49,221 nt of DNA from JBHGBM01 sp041946965 (lineage in GTDB: Bacteria > Acidobacteriota > Terriglobia > Bryobacterales > Bryobacteraceae), in NCBI GenBank assembly GCA_041946965.1, contig JBHGBM010000036.1, positions 1 through 49,221 of the forward strand. The letters run 5' to 3'. Below, piece by piece: positions 1 to 11,380 of the stretch (positions are counted from its first letter, which is position 1; every line of letters starts with the position of its first letter). Under the pieces are notes generated by a model. That model searched no databases and was not told where the DNA came from. It saw only the letters and a list, made by a program, of their open reading frames with translations. A program made the translations under genes and the position numbers.

Positions 1-1370
1 CCGATCTCCGCGCCGCTGGTGCCGATGTTGATGTTGGCGATGCCGCAGTCGCTGCCGCGGTGGCTGAGGAAGGTTTCGGCGGAAATCAGGCTGGTGGTGA
101 ACATGGCTGAGGAGAGGCCCTGCGGCACGCCGTTGTGCAGGGCAATGGCCTGCTCGAGCGAATCGAACTCGATCAGGTAGAGGATGGGCGCAAAGATCTC
201 TTCCTGGAGGATGGGCATGTCCGGCGGCGCCTTGACCAGCGCGGGCTGGACGTAGCAGCCGCCCAGCTTCCCGCCGCCGTAAATGATCGCACCGCCCTGC
301 GCCCGGATGCGATCGAGACCCTCGGTCATGTCCTGGACCGCGCGCTGGTTCACCAACGGCCCCATCACGGTGGCGGGGTCGAGCGGGTCGCCGATACGCA
401 CCTGCGCATAGGCGCGCACCAGCGCCTCGGTCATCCGCGCGGCGATGCCGCGCTGGAGGAAGAGGCGGCGCGTGGTGGTGCAGCGCTGGCCCGCGGTTCC
501 GATGGCGCCGAAGAGCACCGCGCGGAGCGCGAGGTCCAGGTTGGCGTCGTCCATGACGATGATGCCGTTGTTGCCTCCCAGCTCGAGAATGCTGCGGCCC
601 AGCCGACGCGCCACGGTCTCAGCAACGTGGCGGCCCACCTCGGTGGATCCGGTGAAGCTGACCAGCGGCACGCGGCGGTCATTGATCAGCGCCTCCCCCA
701 CCTCTCCGCTCTTTCCGATCACCAGGTTGAAGACGCCCTTGAACCCGTGGCGGTCCAGCACACGATTGCAGATGTGCTGCACGGCCACCGCGGTGAGCGG
801 CGTCTCGGAGGAGGGCCGCCACAGGACGCAGTCGCCGCACACGGCGGCGATCATGGCGTTCCACGACCACACCGCGACGGGGAAATTGAAGGCGCTGATG
901 ACGCCCACGATCCCGAGCGGGTGCCACTGCTCGTACATGCGGTGGCCGGGACGCTCGCTGTGCATGGTGAGCCCGTAAAGCTGGCGCGAAAGGCCGCAGG
1001 CGAAATCGGCGATGTCGATCATCTCCTGCACCTCCCCCAGGCCTTCGGCGAGGATCTTGCCCATCTCGAGGCTGACCAGGGCGCCGAGCGGCTCCTTGAG
1101 CGCGCGCAGTTCGTTGCCGATCTCCCGGACCACTTCGCCGCGCCGGGGGGCGGGCGCCATGCGCCACAACTCGAAGGCGAGCGCGGCCCCGGCGGCGACT
1201 TCCTCGTAATCCCGGCGCGCGGCCAGCCGCACTTTGGCGATGGCGGATCCGGTGGCGGGACTGATGGATACCAGCTCGCCACCGGCGGGGTTCGCGATCC
1301 AATCGCCATGGCAGGCGCCGGAATTGACCGGCTCAATCCCCAGCCGTTCCAGCACTTCCGCGACGTTCAT
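1..1370 (-). CDS. Aldehyde dehydrogenase, ALDH7 / aminoadipate-semialdehyde dehydrogenase type (3' end off the window)
   Basis: NAD-dependent aldehyde dehydrogenase. The visible 456 residues cover the Rossmann and catalytic domains. Motifs seen are SFTGSTEVGR (~238-247), the general-base Glu in LELGGNNG (~E263) and the nucleophilic Cys in GTAGQRCTTTRR (~C297). The last visible stretch, SDCGIANINIGTSGAEI, is the typical ALDH7 (alpha-aminoadipic semialdehyde dehydrogenase, lysine catabolism) C-terminal block; about 30-50 residues lie beyond base 1. The ATG at 1370 is preceded by GGAGG. The gene lies 15 bases after the secreted esterase and is probably co-transcribed with it. The substrate is inferred from family resemblance only; another semialdehyde is possible. 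Confidence 0.9.
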   Translation of the reverse strand, partial: MNVAEVLERLGIEPVNSGACHGDWIANPAGGELVSISPATGSAIAKVRLAARRDYEEVAAGAALAFELWRMAPAPRRGEVVREIGNELRALKEPLGALVSLEMGKILAEGLGEVQEMIDIADFACGLSRQLYGLTMHSERPGHRMYEQWHPLGIVGVISAFNFPVAVWSWNAMIAAVCGDCVLWRPSSETPLTAVAVQHICNRVLDRHGFKGVFNLVIGKSGEVGEALINDRRVPLVSFTGSTEVGRHVAETVARRLGRSILELGGNNGIIVMDDANLDLALRAVLFGAIGTAGQRCTTTRRLFLQRGIAARMTEALVRAYAQVRIGDPLDPATVMGPLVNQRAVQDMTEGLDRIRAQGGAIIYGGGKLGGCYVQPALVKAPPDMPILQEEIFAPILYLIEFDSLEQAIALHNGVPQGLSSAMFTTSLISAETFLSHRGSDCGIANINIGTSGAEI

Positions 1371-1385
1371 GCCGGGCCTCCGCCT

Positions 1386-2204
1386 TCATTGTATGCGGGC
1401 GGCGCGGAAAAAGGACCAGATCGCCTCGGTCGCTCCGGGGGGCCAGGAATGGCCGGCGCCTTCGCGGATGTAGGCGTCGATCCGCGCGCCCTGGCGGCAG
1501 CCGGAGTAGTGGATGAATTCCACCGTGCTCTCGGGCCGGGAGACCTCCGGCCGGCCGCAGCCGTCGAGTTCGGCCCAGCGGCGGACGGTCTGGCGCGCCG
1601 AGAGCACCGGGGTTTCGGCCGAGCCCATTTTCTGAATGCCGCCTTCGAAGGGGACCAGCTTGTCCGCGGTGCCGAAGAACATCAGCACCGGGATGGGACG
1701 CGCGGGCCGGCACTGTGCGGCGAGTTTCACCGTGAGCGTGCGCACCACCGGCGCGATGGCGGCCACCTTGCCGGCCAGCTCGCAGCCGAGCCGGTGGCTC
1801 ATGAGGCCGCCGTTCGAAATGCCGGTCACGTAGACGCGCCTTGGGTCCACGCCTTCGGAAGCCACCAGGCGGTCGATGAGGGCAGAGAAGAAGCCCACGT
1901 CATCGACGTTGTTGCGGTGGGCGGACCATTCCGGGATGCCGCGCAAGTCGTTCCAGTGGCGCTCGAAGCCGTCGGCGTAGGCCACCAGAAAACCTTCGCG
2001 GCGCGCCAGCTCGTTGAAGCCGGTGACGCGCGGCATGCGGGCGGACTCGCCGCCGGCGCCGTGCAGCACGATCACCAGCGGCGCGGGGCGGGGTGCGTTC
2101 TCCGGGCGGTAGAGGCGGTAGGTGCGCTTCAAGCCTCCGTGTTCGATGGTGGAAAGGTCCTGCGCGGCGGCGAACGCGGCAAAACAAAATGCGAGCCTGT
2201 GCAT
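1386..2204 (-). CDS. Secreted CE1-type esterase (feruloyl esterase / PHB depolymerase-like, LpqC family)
   Basis: Predicted exported alpha/beta-hydrolase of about 272 residues. I start it at the ATG at 2204, which gives the signal peptide MHRLAFCFAAFAAAQ. The upstream extension of the open frame looks non-coding and antisense to the next gene. Motifs are VIVLHGAGGE (oxyanion region), the nucleophile elbow GISNGGLM, an acid residue in FGTADKLVPF and the catalytic His in GAGHSWPPG. This pattern is the carbohydrate esterase 1 / polyhydroxyalkanoate depolymerase family, whose members cleave ferulate or acetyl esters from plant polysaccharides or short polyester chains. The actual ester substrate cannot be told from sequence. 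It lies upstream of the aldehyde dehydrogenase. Confidence 0.88.
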   Translation of the reverse strand: MHRLAFCFAAFAAAQDLSTIEHGGLKRTYRLYRPENAPRPAPLVIVLHGAGGESARMPRVTGFNELARREGFLVAYADGFERHWNDLRGIPEWSAHRNNVDDVGFFSALIDRLVASEGVDPRRVYVTGISNGGLMSHRLGCELAGKVAAIAPVVRTLTVKLAAQCRPARPIPVLMFFGTADKLVPFEGGIQKMGSAETPVLSARQTVRRWAELDGCGRPEVSRPESTVEFIHYSGCRQGARIDAYIREGAGHSWPPGATEAIWSFFRAARIQ

Positions 2205-2274
2205 CCGCACCAGTCTATCCGATGGACACACCCGGGGAAACGGCCTATACTTGGGGCGCGGGCAGGTGGCTGAA

Positions 2275-2871
2275 ATGACGATTCTCAACGCGGGAAACTG
2301 CTTGGTGTTGGCTGCCGCGCTGTTCTTCACAGGCTGCGGCAAACAGGCGCGGATGGAGGCGGTGCAACTGGCCAAGGCGCTCAACCAGAAAAAAGCGAAT
2401 TTCGCCACCGCGAACGCCATCGAAAAGGATTTCGTCGACAGCGCGCGGGCGTGGTGCGGCGGGATCGCGGCCAACGGGGCGGGCAAGGGACCTGAATTGA
2501 ATCAAAACGCCATCGTGGCCGCCGAGTTGGCAAAATCCGCCGTAGCGGCGAGCAACGAATTGAGCCAGCTACGGCAGGCGGTGAACGCCGCGACGCTTAC
2601 GGAGGAATTTCCGCGCGGCATTCGCAACGACCTGATCACGCAACTTACGGAACGCCAGCGGCAGCTTCAGAATATGCGCGCGCTGCTGGAGCAGTCGGCG
2701 GCGCAGTTTCTGGAGTACGCCAAGAGCAAGGGTTACACAGGCGACACTTATCCGGACGGAATCGGAAAGCTGGACGCGCTGTTGCAGGTCTACAAGGCGC
2801 AGGGCGATGTGGTCGGGACCGCGCTCGACGCCTTGAAATCGAAGTACGGGCTCAGCGACGGCGAACTCTGA
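2275..2871 (+). CDS. Small predicted lipoprotein, function unknown
   Basis: 198-residue protein starting at ATG 2275, with AGGTGG five bases upstream and a TATACT hexamer shortly before. The N-terminus has a hydrophobic stretch ending in a lipobox, FFTGCGK, so lipidation at Cys ~21 is likely. The rest is Ala/Gln/Leu-rich helix with runs such as LTERQRQLQNMRALLEQS that look like coiled coil or helical bundle. No family recognised. It is divergent from the esterase (71 bases) and convergent with the end of the nitrate reductase operon. Confidence 0.7.
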   Translation: MTILNAGNCLVLAAALFFTGCGKQARMEAVQLAKALNQKKANFATANAIEKDFVDSARAWCGGIAANGAGKGPELNQNAIVAAELAKSAVAASNELSQLRQAVNAATLTEEFPRGIRNDLITQLTERQRQLQNMRALLEQSAAQFLEYAKSKGYTGDTYPDGIGKLDALLQVYKAQGDVVGTALDALKSKYGLSDGEL

Positions 2872-2894
2872 GGCTGGTTCGTTTCATCGGAGGC

Positions 2895-3155
2895 CTATTG
2901 CAACAAGTACCCCAGGGCGCCGATGACGCAGGACCAGCGCAGGGCTTCGAACCAGACGGCGCGGGGAATCATGGCGCGTTTTTGCGCTTCTTCGATAGCG
3001 ATGGCGATCAGGATGGCGCCGGTGGCGAGAGCCGCGGGGCGCGCCTGAATCAATCCCTGAAACAGGCTCACTACCGCCACGGCGAGTATGAAAAGCACGA
3101 GCCCGTGTGTGCGCAGGACAGCAACCATGCCGCTATTATCGGCCTTGTCCAGCAT
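2895..3155 (-). CDS. Small membrane protein, last gene of the nitrate-reductase-like operon
   Basis: 86 residues, or 77 if the ATG at 3128 is used. The ATG at 3155 overlaps the previous gene by 20 bases, in line with the overlap pattern through the whole operon. It has two clear hydrophobic segments, VLFILAVAVVSLFQGLI and LATGAILIAIAIEEA, and a shorter one at the C-terminus (WSCVIGALGYLLQ). It has no cofactor ligands or recognised family. Its position suggests an assembly or anchoring role in the redox complex, but this is inference from context. Confidence 0.6.
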   Translation of the reverse strand: MLDKADNSGMVAVLRTHGLVLFILAVAVVSLFQGLIQARPAALATGAILIAIAIEEAQKRAMIPRAVWFEALRWSCVIGALGYLLQ

Positions 3156-3366
3156 CCGCGTCCAGATGCTTCACGAACAGGTAGAGTCCCAGGGAACACA
3201 GAAAGAGGATGCCGGAGATGACGGCGGCGGGCAGGGCGCCTTCCATGTGGCCAGCCAGATGGGTTTCGAGCGCGGCGAACAAAAGCCAAATCTGGATGAT
3301 GAGCAGCAGGATCAGCAGGGCCAGAGCGCCGTTGATGGCCGTGAGGCTGCCGCGTTGTGGGTTCAC
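3136..3366 (-). CDS. Small two-helix membrane protein of the nitrate-reductase-like operon
   Basis: 76-residue protein. I use the GTG at 3366 because it overlaps the TGA stop of the Rieske gene as GTGA, the usual translational-coupling arrangement, and because the protein-like sequence begins there (VNPQRGSLTAING). Two membrane helices are visible, ALALLILLLIIQIWLLFAA and AAVISGILFLCSLGLYLFV, joined by a short loop containing His residues (ETHLAGHMEG). It ends in charged residues. No family is assigned with confidence. Placement directly after the Rieske gene suggests that it is a structural subunit or anchor of the complex. Confidence 0.65.
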   Translation of the reverse strand: MNPQRGSLTAINGALALLILLLIIQIWLLFAALETHLAGHMEGALPAAVISGILFLCSLGLYLFVKHLDADAGQGR

Positions 3367-3866
3367 GCGCCCTCCTTCAGAGCGACGGCCACCAAGTCCC
3401 GGCCACGGCGCTGCAACTCGACACGGGGGAGCGGACGGCGGGGCGGACCCTGAAGTACGGAGCCGTCGCGGACATCGAAATAGCCCTCGTGGCAGGGGCA
3501 CTCCAGGCGGTTGCTTTCGCGAGCGTAAAACACCGCGCAGGAAAGGTGGGTACATTTCTGGCTGTAGGCCACGTACGTGTCTTCCGCGATGCGCACCAGG
3601 ATGCACTGGCCGCCGGCGAAGGGGAACAGCTTGACGCCGCCCACAGGGATTTCTCCGGCGCGCGCCGCCACAACCGGTGGGGGCGCCTCCCGCGGGCTCT
3701 TGAACCGGCCGCGGGCCAGAATCCAGAGGTTGCCCACGAACATGCCCAGGCTGGTGAGGGTGAGAAACTTGGTGAACTGCCGGCGGTTGACGTAGTTCTC
3801 GCCGGCGTTGAAAACAGAGAACTCCTCCTGCCAGAGCGGGGTGTCAGACCGGCGGAACCAGCGCAT
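3363..3866 (-). CDS. Membrane-anchored Rieske [2Fe-2S] protein
   Basis: 167-residue electron-transfer protein. Rieske box 1 is KCTHLSC (ligands C105, H107) and box 2 is CPCHEG (ligands C123, H126); C110 and C125 are placed to form the stabilising disulfide seen in bc1-type Rieske proteins. A single N-terminal helix follows NRRQFTKFLTLTSLGMFVG, which resembles a Tat-type anchor, so the cluster domain may be exported. The ATG at 3866 overlaps the ferredoxin gene by 23 bases. In this operon it probably passes electrons between the membrane cytochrome b and an Fe-S partner. A Rieske subunit is not part of standard Nar, Nap or Nas enzymes. Confidence 0.93.
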   Translation of the reverse strand: MRWFRRSDTPLWQEEFSVFNAGENYVNRRQFTKFLTLTSLGMFVGNLWILARGRFKSPREAPPPVVAARAGEIPVGGVKLFPFAGGQCILVRIAEDTYVAYSQKCTHLSCAVFYARESNRLECPCHEGYFDVRDGSVLQGPPRRPLPRVELQRRGRDLVAVALKEGA

Positions 3867-4436
3867 CGGCGGCCTCCCAGGTGTAATCGGCTGCGTCGAT
3901 CGAGACGGAATCCGGGCCGGCGGGCGCCATCATGTAAACCTTAGTGGCGACGCGCTGCCGGCCGAACCAGAAAAGGTTCACGGGCTTTTCGCGGCGGCGG
4001 GCGATCACTTCGGGGGTTACGTACGCCAGTGCCTGGCTGGGGCACACGGTGGCGCACATAGGCCGCTTGCCCGTGGAACTGCGGTCGTAGCACATGTCGC
4101 ACTTCACCATCTGCTCCCAATCGGCCTGGAGCTTGGGGATGCCGAAGGGGCAGGCGAGCACGCAGTTGGAGCAGGCGATACAGCGCGGCTTGAGCGAGGA
4201 CTGCACCACGCCGTCTTCGCCCTTCTTGATGGCGTCGGCGGGGCACACGTGCGCGCAGGTGGGGTTGTCGCAGTGCCAGCAGACGAAGGCGGCGGTCTGG
4301 ATGCCCTCGGCGCGGTCGAGAAAATCGAAGTTGATCATGGAGACGCCGCGGTGCGTATCGCACTCCTCGCAAGCCTCGACGCACGACTGGCAACCGATGC
4401 AGCGCGAGGGGTCCACGTAGAACTCGCAGCCGAACA

Positions 4437-4437
<1 letters not shown>
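3844..4437 (-). CDS. 4Fe-4S ferredoxin-type electron-transfer subunit (DmsB/NrfC-like)
   Basis: 197-residue protein with four cysteine groups: CIGCQSCVEAC, CWHCDNPTCAHVC, CIACSNCVLAC and CDMCYDR with CATVC, the layout of DmsB/NrfC/PsrB-type subunits that carry four [4Fe-4S] clusters. No signal peptide is seen, so it is probably cytoplasmic beside the catalytic subunit. Its ATG shares one base with the stop of the molybdenum subunit (TGATG), pointing to coupled translation. The C-terminal 50 residues after the last cluster motif are family-atypical and rich in small and acidic residues. Role: electron wire to the molybdenum subunit. Confidence 0.93.
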
Positions 4438-6603
<2,166 letters not shown>

Positions 6604-6611
<8 letters not shown>

Positions 6612-7638
6612 AAAGCTCCTCCTCCTGGATGCGAAGCTGAGCGAAAGCGAGCGTTTTGCGCTTGCACGCGGGGCAGATCTCCTGCCAGTTTCCGGCCGGA
6701 CCGGGGAGCGTGTAGTCGAAGCTCAGTTGGGGCAGCACGGTCTCGAGGTCGTCCACCTGCATGCGCGAGGCGAAACGCTGGCCGCAGCGCGCGCAAAGGG
6801 CGGGCGCGCCCGCTTCGCCCTCCCGCTGGTAGAGCTTGACGCCGAGCTGCGCCGGCCGCTGGAAGATGTGGAAGAACTTGCCGAAGGGGAGATACAGCAG
6901 CCCGGCGATGACCGTAATGGCGTGCAGGATAGCGAGGAAACTGTAGGCTTCGCCGCGCAGCCATTTCTGGGAGACCGTGAGCGCCAGGCCGGTCACCGAT
7001 ATGGCGAACAGCAGCACGATGGGCAGGAAATCCATGGCGAACGACTGCACGGTCTGCGCGCCCTTGTCCCGCAGGCGCCGCCACAGCGAGAGGAAGATGC
7101 CGCCCAGCACCAGAAACGCGGCCACATTGAGCCCGTGGAAGATGAGGGAAGAGAGCAGCGTGCGCACGCGGAATTCGGCCGCCGGGAAGCCGAACAGCCA
7201 GGTGACGTAAATCATCTGATCGTCTGGCCGCGTGGTAAAGGAGATCCAGCCGAAGACCAGCGGGAAGGTGATGAGCACGGCAAGCAGGCAGCCCCAGAAG
7301 ATGAGCTGGTGCATCCACCAGCGCAGCGCGGAGCGGCGGCGTATGAAGCTCTGCAACGCCAGATGGGTGATGGCCGCGCGGGCCAGGGCGATGGTGTTCG
7401 GCAGCGGACGGCGCAGGAAAAGCCGCCAGCCGCGGCGCCAGTACAGGCGCGTGGGGGGCTTCTCGAGCCAGACCGTGTAGTGGTAGACCACACCCCAGAA
7501 CGCGAAGGTCAGGGCAAAGGTGTAGATGACCAGCGCGGGATCGAAGTTCACCAGCCGCCGGGAGCCGATGACGATGGCCGCCACCAGCAGCGCGGTCCAC
7601 AGCGTGGCCCACAAGCCGGCGCGGAGGCGGTCAGGCAT
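6604..7638 (-). CDS. Membrane cytochrome b-like subunit (NarI/DsrM-type) with C-terminal zinc ribbon
   Basis: 344-residue integral membrane protein with about five to six helices. Histidines in membrane segments, such as VVYHYTVWLE, WMHQLIFWGCLLAV, IFHGLNVAAF and LHAITVIAGL followed by PFGKFFHIFQRP, are placed like the heme-b ligands of NarI/DsrM/HdrE proteins. It is therefore the likely quinol-oxidising anchor. The last 70 residues are soluble and carry CARCGQRF and CPACKRKT (C282, C285, C322, C325), a zinc-ribbon or rubredoxin-like knuckle that NarI does not have. The gene overlaps both neighbours (8 bases each). The heme count and quinone site are inferred. Confidence 0.82.
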
Positions 7639-8800
7639 TGACTTTCACAGCTTTCTCGCGCGGCAGGAAGACGCGCGCGTTCACCATCCACAGCAGACAG
7701 GCGGTGGCGGCCAGGAGAACGAACCCCGGCCAAACGACTCCGTTGCGGTCACGAAAGAAGCCCAGCAGGAGGGGCGGAAAGAAACCGCCCAGCCCGCCCA
7801 TGGCGCCCACCAGCCCCGTGACGGTCCCGGTTTCTGCGGGGAAGTATTGCGGCACCAGCTTGAACACGGCGCCGTTGCCGAGGCCGAGCAGCGCGGCGCA
7901 GCCCAGGGCGCCGGCGGTGAACGGCAGCATCGAGTTCCATCCCAACAGGATGGCGAAAGGCACGATGGCGAGGAATACCAGGGAGAGCACCCGTGCGCCG
8001 CCGGCGCGGTCGGCCACCCAGCCGCCCACCGGGCGGCAGAGGGTGGCGAGCACCACGAAGCCGGCCGTACGGAAACCGGCGTCGGCGGCGGCCAGCCGGA
8101 ACTCGTCCTTCAGCAGACTGGGAAGGTAAATGGAAAAGGCGACGAATCCGCCGAAGGTCAGAAAATAAAACGCCGCCAGCGCCCAGCTCAGCCGTTCACG
8201 CGCCAGCACGGCAAGCATTTCGGAGATCCCGCGCGGCCGCGCCGCGGCCGGGGCGTTGCGGGCCGCGAGCGAGAAGAGAACCGCCCAGGCGGCCAGCAAA
8301 ACCGCGGCCGCCCGGAACACGTTCCGCCAGCCGATGGAGACCGCCAGCACCGGCCCGAGAAACACGGCGGCGGACTGCCCGATGTTGCCGAGCCCGTAGA
8401 CGCCGAGCGCGGCGCCCTGGCGCGCGGGTGGAAACCACCGCGAGACGAATCCCACCCCCACGGCGAACGAGGATCCGGCGAGCCCGAGGAAGAAGCCGGC
8501 CGCGAGCAGCGCGCCATAGCTTGCCGCCTCGGGTGCAAGGGCGGCGGGCACGGCGGAGGCGAGCATCAGGAGGGTGAAGATCAGCCGCCCCCCGAAGCGG
8601 TCGGCAAGCATCCCGACCGGAATGCGCGCCAGCGAGCCAAGCAGCACCGGGACGGCGACGGCGAGGGCGGACTCGGTGGCGGAGAGGCGGAACATTTCGC
8701 GAAAGCGCGGCGCGAAAGCGCTGATCAGGCCCCAAGCCGCGAAACAGATGGTGAAAGAGACGGACCCCAGCGCGAGCGCGCGCACCTGAGGTGAAGTCAT
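7631..8800 (-). CDS. narK: NarK/NNP-family nitrate/nitrite MFS transporter
   Basis: 389-residue major facilitator with about 12 helices. The two nitrate signature regions are visible: GLAGSSFAVGVGFVSRWFPP with GLGNIG in the N-half and GLGNGAVFKLVPQYFP with GLVGAMGGLGGFFPP in the C-half. Arg residues in ARIPVGMLADRFGG and CRPVGGWVADRAGG match the substrate-binding arginines and MFS A-motifs of the family. It is the first gene of the operon, so nitrate import, or nitrate/nitrite exchange, is coupled to the reductase. Its start at 8800 lies in a short divergent spacer shared with the receptor gene on the other strand. Confidence 0.92.
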   Translation of the reverse strand: MTSPQVRALALGSVSFTICFAAWGLISAFAPRFREMFRLSATESALAVAVPVLLGSLARIPVGMLADRFGGRLIFTLLMLASAVPAALAPEAASYGALLAAGFFLGLAGSSFAVGVGFVSRWFPPARQGAALGVYGLGNIGQSAAVFLGPVLAVSIGWRNVFRAAAVLLAAWAVLFSLAARNAPAAARPRGISEMLAVLARERLSWALAAFYFLTFGGFVAFSIYLPSLLKDEFRLAAADAGFRTAGFVVLATLCRPVGGWVADRAGGARVLSLVFLAIVPFAILLGWNSMLPFTAGALGCAALLGLGNGAVFKLVPQYFPAETGTVTGLVGAMGGLGGFFPPLLLGFFRDRNGVVWPGFVLLAATACLLWMVNARVFLPREKAVKVNA

Positions 8801-8869
8801 AATCCAGGCCAGAATAGCACCGGCGACAGGGACCGTACGGTGAATTCCATCACTACTGCCTTAAAATGG

Positions 8870-11323
8870 ATGGATATGGCGGGGGCCCCCCAGGCGCGCG
8901 CGGTTCTCGGGATGATCGCGGCCGCCGTGTGCGCCTGCGCCCAGGTATGGGTGAACGGCAGGGTGGTGGATGAGAACGGCGTGGCCGTGAGCGGGGCCAG
9001 GGTGGAGGTGCAGAGCGGCTCCGTGTCCGCCCGCGCCTTTTCGGACAAATCCGGCCTGTTCCGGCTGGAACTGCAAAGCGCCGGCGAGTACCGGGTGAGC
9101 GCGCAGCGCGAGGGTTTTTTCCGGTTGGAAAAGGGCGCCGCCAGGCTGGCCGAAGGGGAAAACCAACTCACCGTCACCTTGAACCACCTGCAAGAGTTCG
9201 CCGAGACGGTGGACGTGGTGTACTCGGCCCCGGCCATCGACCTGGACGAACCGGTGGAGCGGAGGCAGGTGAACACGGTGGAAGTCCTCTCGGTCCCCTA
9301 CCCCGCGCCGCACGATTTTCGCAACGCGCTGCCGCTGTTCCAGGGCGTGGTGCAGGATAACCTGGGGCGGGCGCACGTGAACGGCGGCGCCAGCGAGCAG
9401 ACCAACTACAGCCTGGACGGCTTCAACATTTCCGACCCGGTGACCGGAAGGCTGGAAACGCGGCTGAACATCGACTCGGTGCGCGCGCTCGAACTGGAAA
9501 CGGCCCGCTTCTCCGCCGACAAGGGCCGGGCCTCGGCGGGCTCGCTCGATATCCGCACGAAGATGGGGGACGACCGTTTCCGGTTCGGCGGCACGAATTT
9601 CGTTCCGGGCGTCTCCACCGACGGCGGGCTCCACATCAACAAATGGACTCCGCGGCTGGAGCTTTCAGGCCCCATCGCGCGCAGCCGCGTATGGTTCTAC
9701 AACGGGTTCGACGCCTTCTACGACCTGGATACCGTGCACGGGCTGCCGGAGGGCGAAAACCGCACGCGGGGCCTCACCGCGAACAACCTCACGCGCTTTC
9801 AGGCGAACCTGAGCCCGGCGCACATTTTCAGCGCCACCTTCCTGGTGAACTACATGAACGCGCGCCGGAGCGGCCTTTCCTTTCTCAATCCCTCCGAGAC
9901 CACCACGAACCGCGACCAGCGTTACTACCTGGCGGCGTTGAAGCACCAGGCGTATTTCGGCGGCGGCGCGCTGGCGGAAATCGGTTTTGCCGACAGCCGC
10001 ACTGAAACGGCGCAGGTGCCGCAGGGCACGCGCGTTTTCGAGATCTCGCCGTTCGGCAGCCGCGGCAATTATTTCGTGAACCTGCGGCGGCACTCCTACC
10101 GGCAGCAGTGGATGGCCAACGTGTTCCTGCCGGCGGCGCACGCGGCCGGCCGGCACCAGGTCAAGCTGGGGATCGACCTGGAGCGCGAGTCGTTTCACCA
10201 GCAGGTGTCGCGGCACGATTATCTCGTGCTGCGCACCGACGATTCGGTGGCGCGCGCGGTGAGCTTCGAGGGCAACCCGTTCCAGCAGCGGCGCAATTTC
10301 GAAGGCGCGCATTACGTGCTGGACCGGTGGACGCTGCGCGAGGGCCTCTCGGTGGAGGGCGGCATGCGCGTGGACTGGGACCAGGTGGTGCGCGACGTGC
10401 TGTGGTCTCCCCGGCTTTCGGCCGCCTGGGCTCCCGGACGCATGAAGGACACCAAGTTCGCCGCCGGCTTCGGCATCTACCACGACGCGCTCAGCCTGGG
10501 GCTGCTGACCACGCACCAGGACCAGACCAGCTACTCGACGTTCTTCTATCCGGGCGGGCTGTTGCGCCGCGGCCCCGTGCCGACGTTCTTCTTCCTGGAC
10601 GAGGGCACGCTGCGCGTGCCGCGATACCGCATCCTGAGCGCGTCGGTGGAGCGCAAACTGCCGCTCGAGCTTTACGGCAAGATGGCGGTGGTCCACAAAG
10701 TGGGGCGCGGGGGCCTGACGTTCGCCGACGAAGCCGAAGGCATCTACCGCCTGCGCAACTGGCGGCACGACAGCTACGATTCGCTCGAGGTGAGCGTGCG
10801 GCGGACGTTCGCGCGTTTCGAATGGTCCGCGGGGTACATGCGTTCGGCAGCGCGCACCAGCGCGGTGGTGGATTACAACCTGGAGAACCCGATATACGGC
10901 CCCCAAGCTCCGGGACCGTTCGCCTGGGACACGCCGCACCGTTTCCTGACCTGGGGGTGGGCTCCGGTGCCGCGCAGGATCGTGCCGAAATGGCTGGAGT
11001 TCGCCGTGCGCAACACGGATGCGGCCTACCTGGCCGAGTACCGGACGGGTTTCCCTTTCAGTACGGTGAGTGAAGAGGGGTTCATGGTGGGGCCCCCGAA
11101 TTCAAGGCGTATGCCCTCGTACTTCAACATCAACTTACATTTCGAACGTAAGTTCCGGGCGTTGCATTATCTGTGGGCCTGGCGTTTCGGATTTAACAAT
11201 CTCACCAATAACGGCAACCCCAATGTAGTCAACAACAACGCGGACTCCCCGTACTTTCTGACGTATGGAAGGGGACAGCAGCGCGCCTTCAGCGTCCGCC
11301 TCAGGCTTCTGGGTAAGAAGTAA
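8870..11323 (+). CDS. TonB-dependent-receptor-like outer-membrane protein with carboxypeptidase regulatory domain
   Basis: About 817 residues from the ATG at 8870; an in-frame ATG at 8876 and a GTG at 8840 are alternatives. The signal peptide ends near AAAVCACAQ. Residues ~30-110 form a carboxypeptidase-regulatory (Cna-B-like) beta domain (VNGRVVDENGVAVSGARVEV). A plug-like part with NYSLDGFNISDPVTGRL follows, then a long beta-barrel with many aromatic-ended strands. It is shorter than the two 1150-residue paralogues in this window. A role in uptake of oligosaccharides or other polymers is inferred from the family. It is divergent from the nitrate operon; I see no evidence that the two are functionally linked. 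Confidence 0.85.
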   Translation: MDMAGAPQARAVLGMIAAAVCACAQVWVNGRVVDENGVAVSGARVEVQSGSVSARAFSDKSGLFRLELQSAGEYRVSAQREGFFRLEKGAARLAEGENQLTVTLNHLQEFAETVDVVYSAPAIDLDEPVERRQVNTVEVLSVPYPAPHDFRNALPLFQGVVQDNLGRAHVNGGASEQTNYSLDGFNISDPVTGRLETRLNIDSVRALELETARFSADKGRASAGSLDIRTKMGDDRFRFGGTNFVPGVSTDGGLHINKWTPRLELSGPIARSRVWFYNGFDAFYDLDTVHGLPEGENRTRGLTANNLTRFQANLSPAHIFSATFLVNYMNARRSGLSFLNPSETTTNRDQRYYLAALKHQAYFGGGALAEIGFADSRTETAQVPQGTRVFEISPFGSRGNYFVNLRRHSYRQQWMANVFLPAAHAAGRHQVKLGIDLERESFHQQVSRHDYLVLRTDDSVARAVSFEGNPFQQRRNFEGAHYVLDRWTLREGLSVEGGMRVDWDQVVRDVLWSPRLSAAWAPGRMKDTKFAAGFGIYHDALSLGLLTTHQDQTSYSTFFYPGGLLRRGPVPTFFFLDEGTLRVPRYRILSASVERKLPLELYGKMAVVHKVGRGGLTFADEAEGIYRLRNWRHDSYDSLEVSVRRTFARFEWSAGYMRSAARTSAVVDYNLENPIYGPQAPGPFAWDTPHRFLTWGWAPVPRRIVPKWLEFAVRNTDAAYLAEYRTGFPFSTVSEEGFMVGPPNSRRMPSYFNINLHFERKFRALHYLWAWRFGFNNLTNNGNPNVVNNNADSPYFLTYGRGQQRAFSVRLRLLGKK

Positions 11324-11380
11324 GATACGGTTTCTCAGTCTATCGGCAGGTAATAATTAAGCCTGGGGAGGTTTAATTTC

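Noticed and set aside
135..2273. Long plus-strand open frame of over 700 codons
   Set aside because: It lies antisense to the aldehyde dehydrogenase and esterase, whose motifs are complete. Its product is His/Gly/Ala-rich with no family, a usual shadow in GC-rich DNA.
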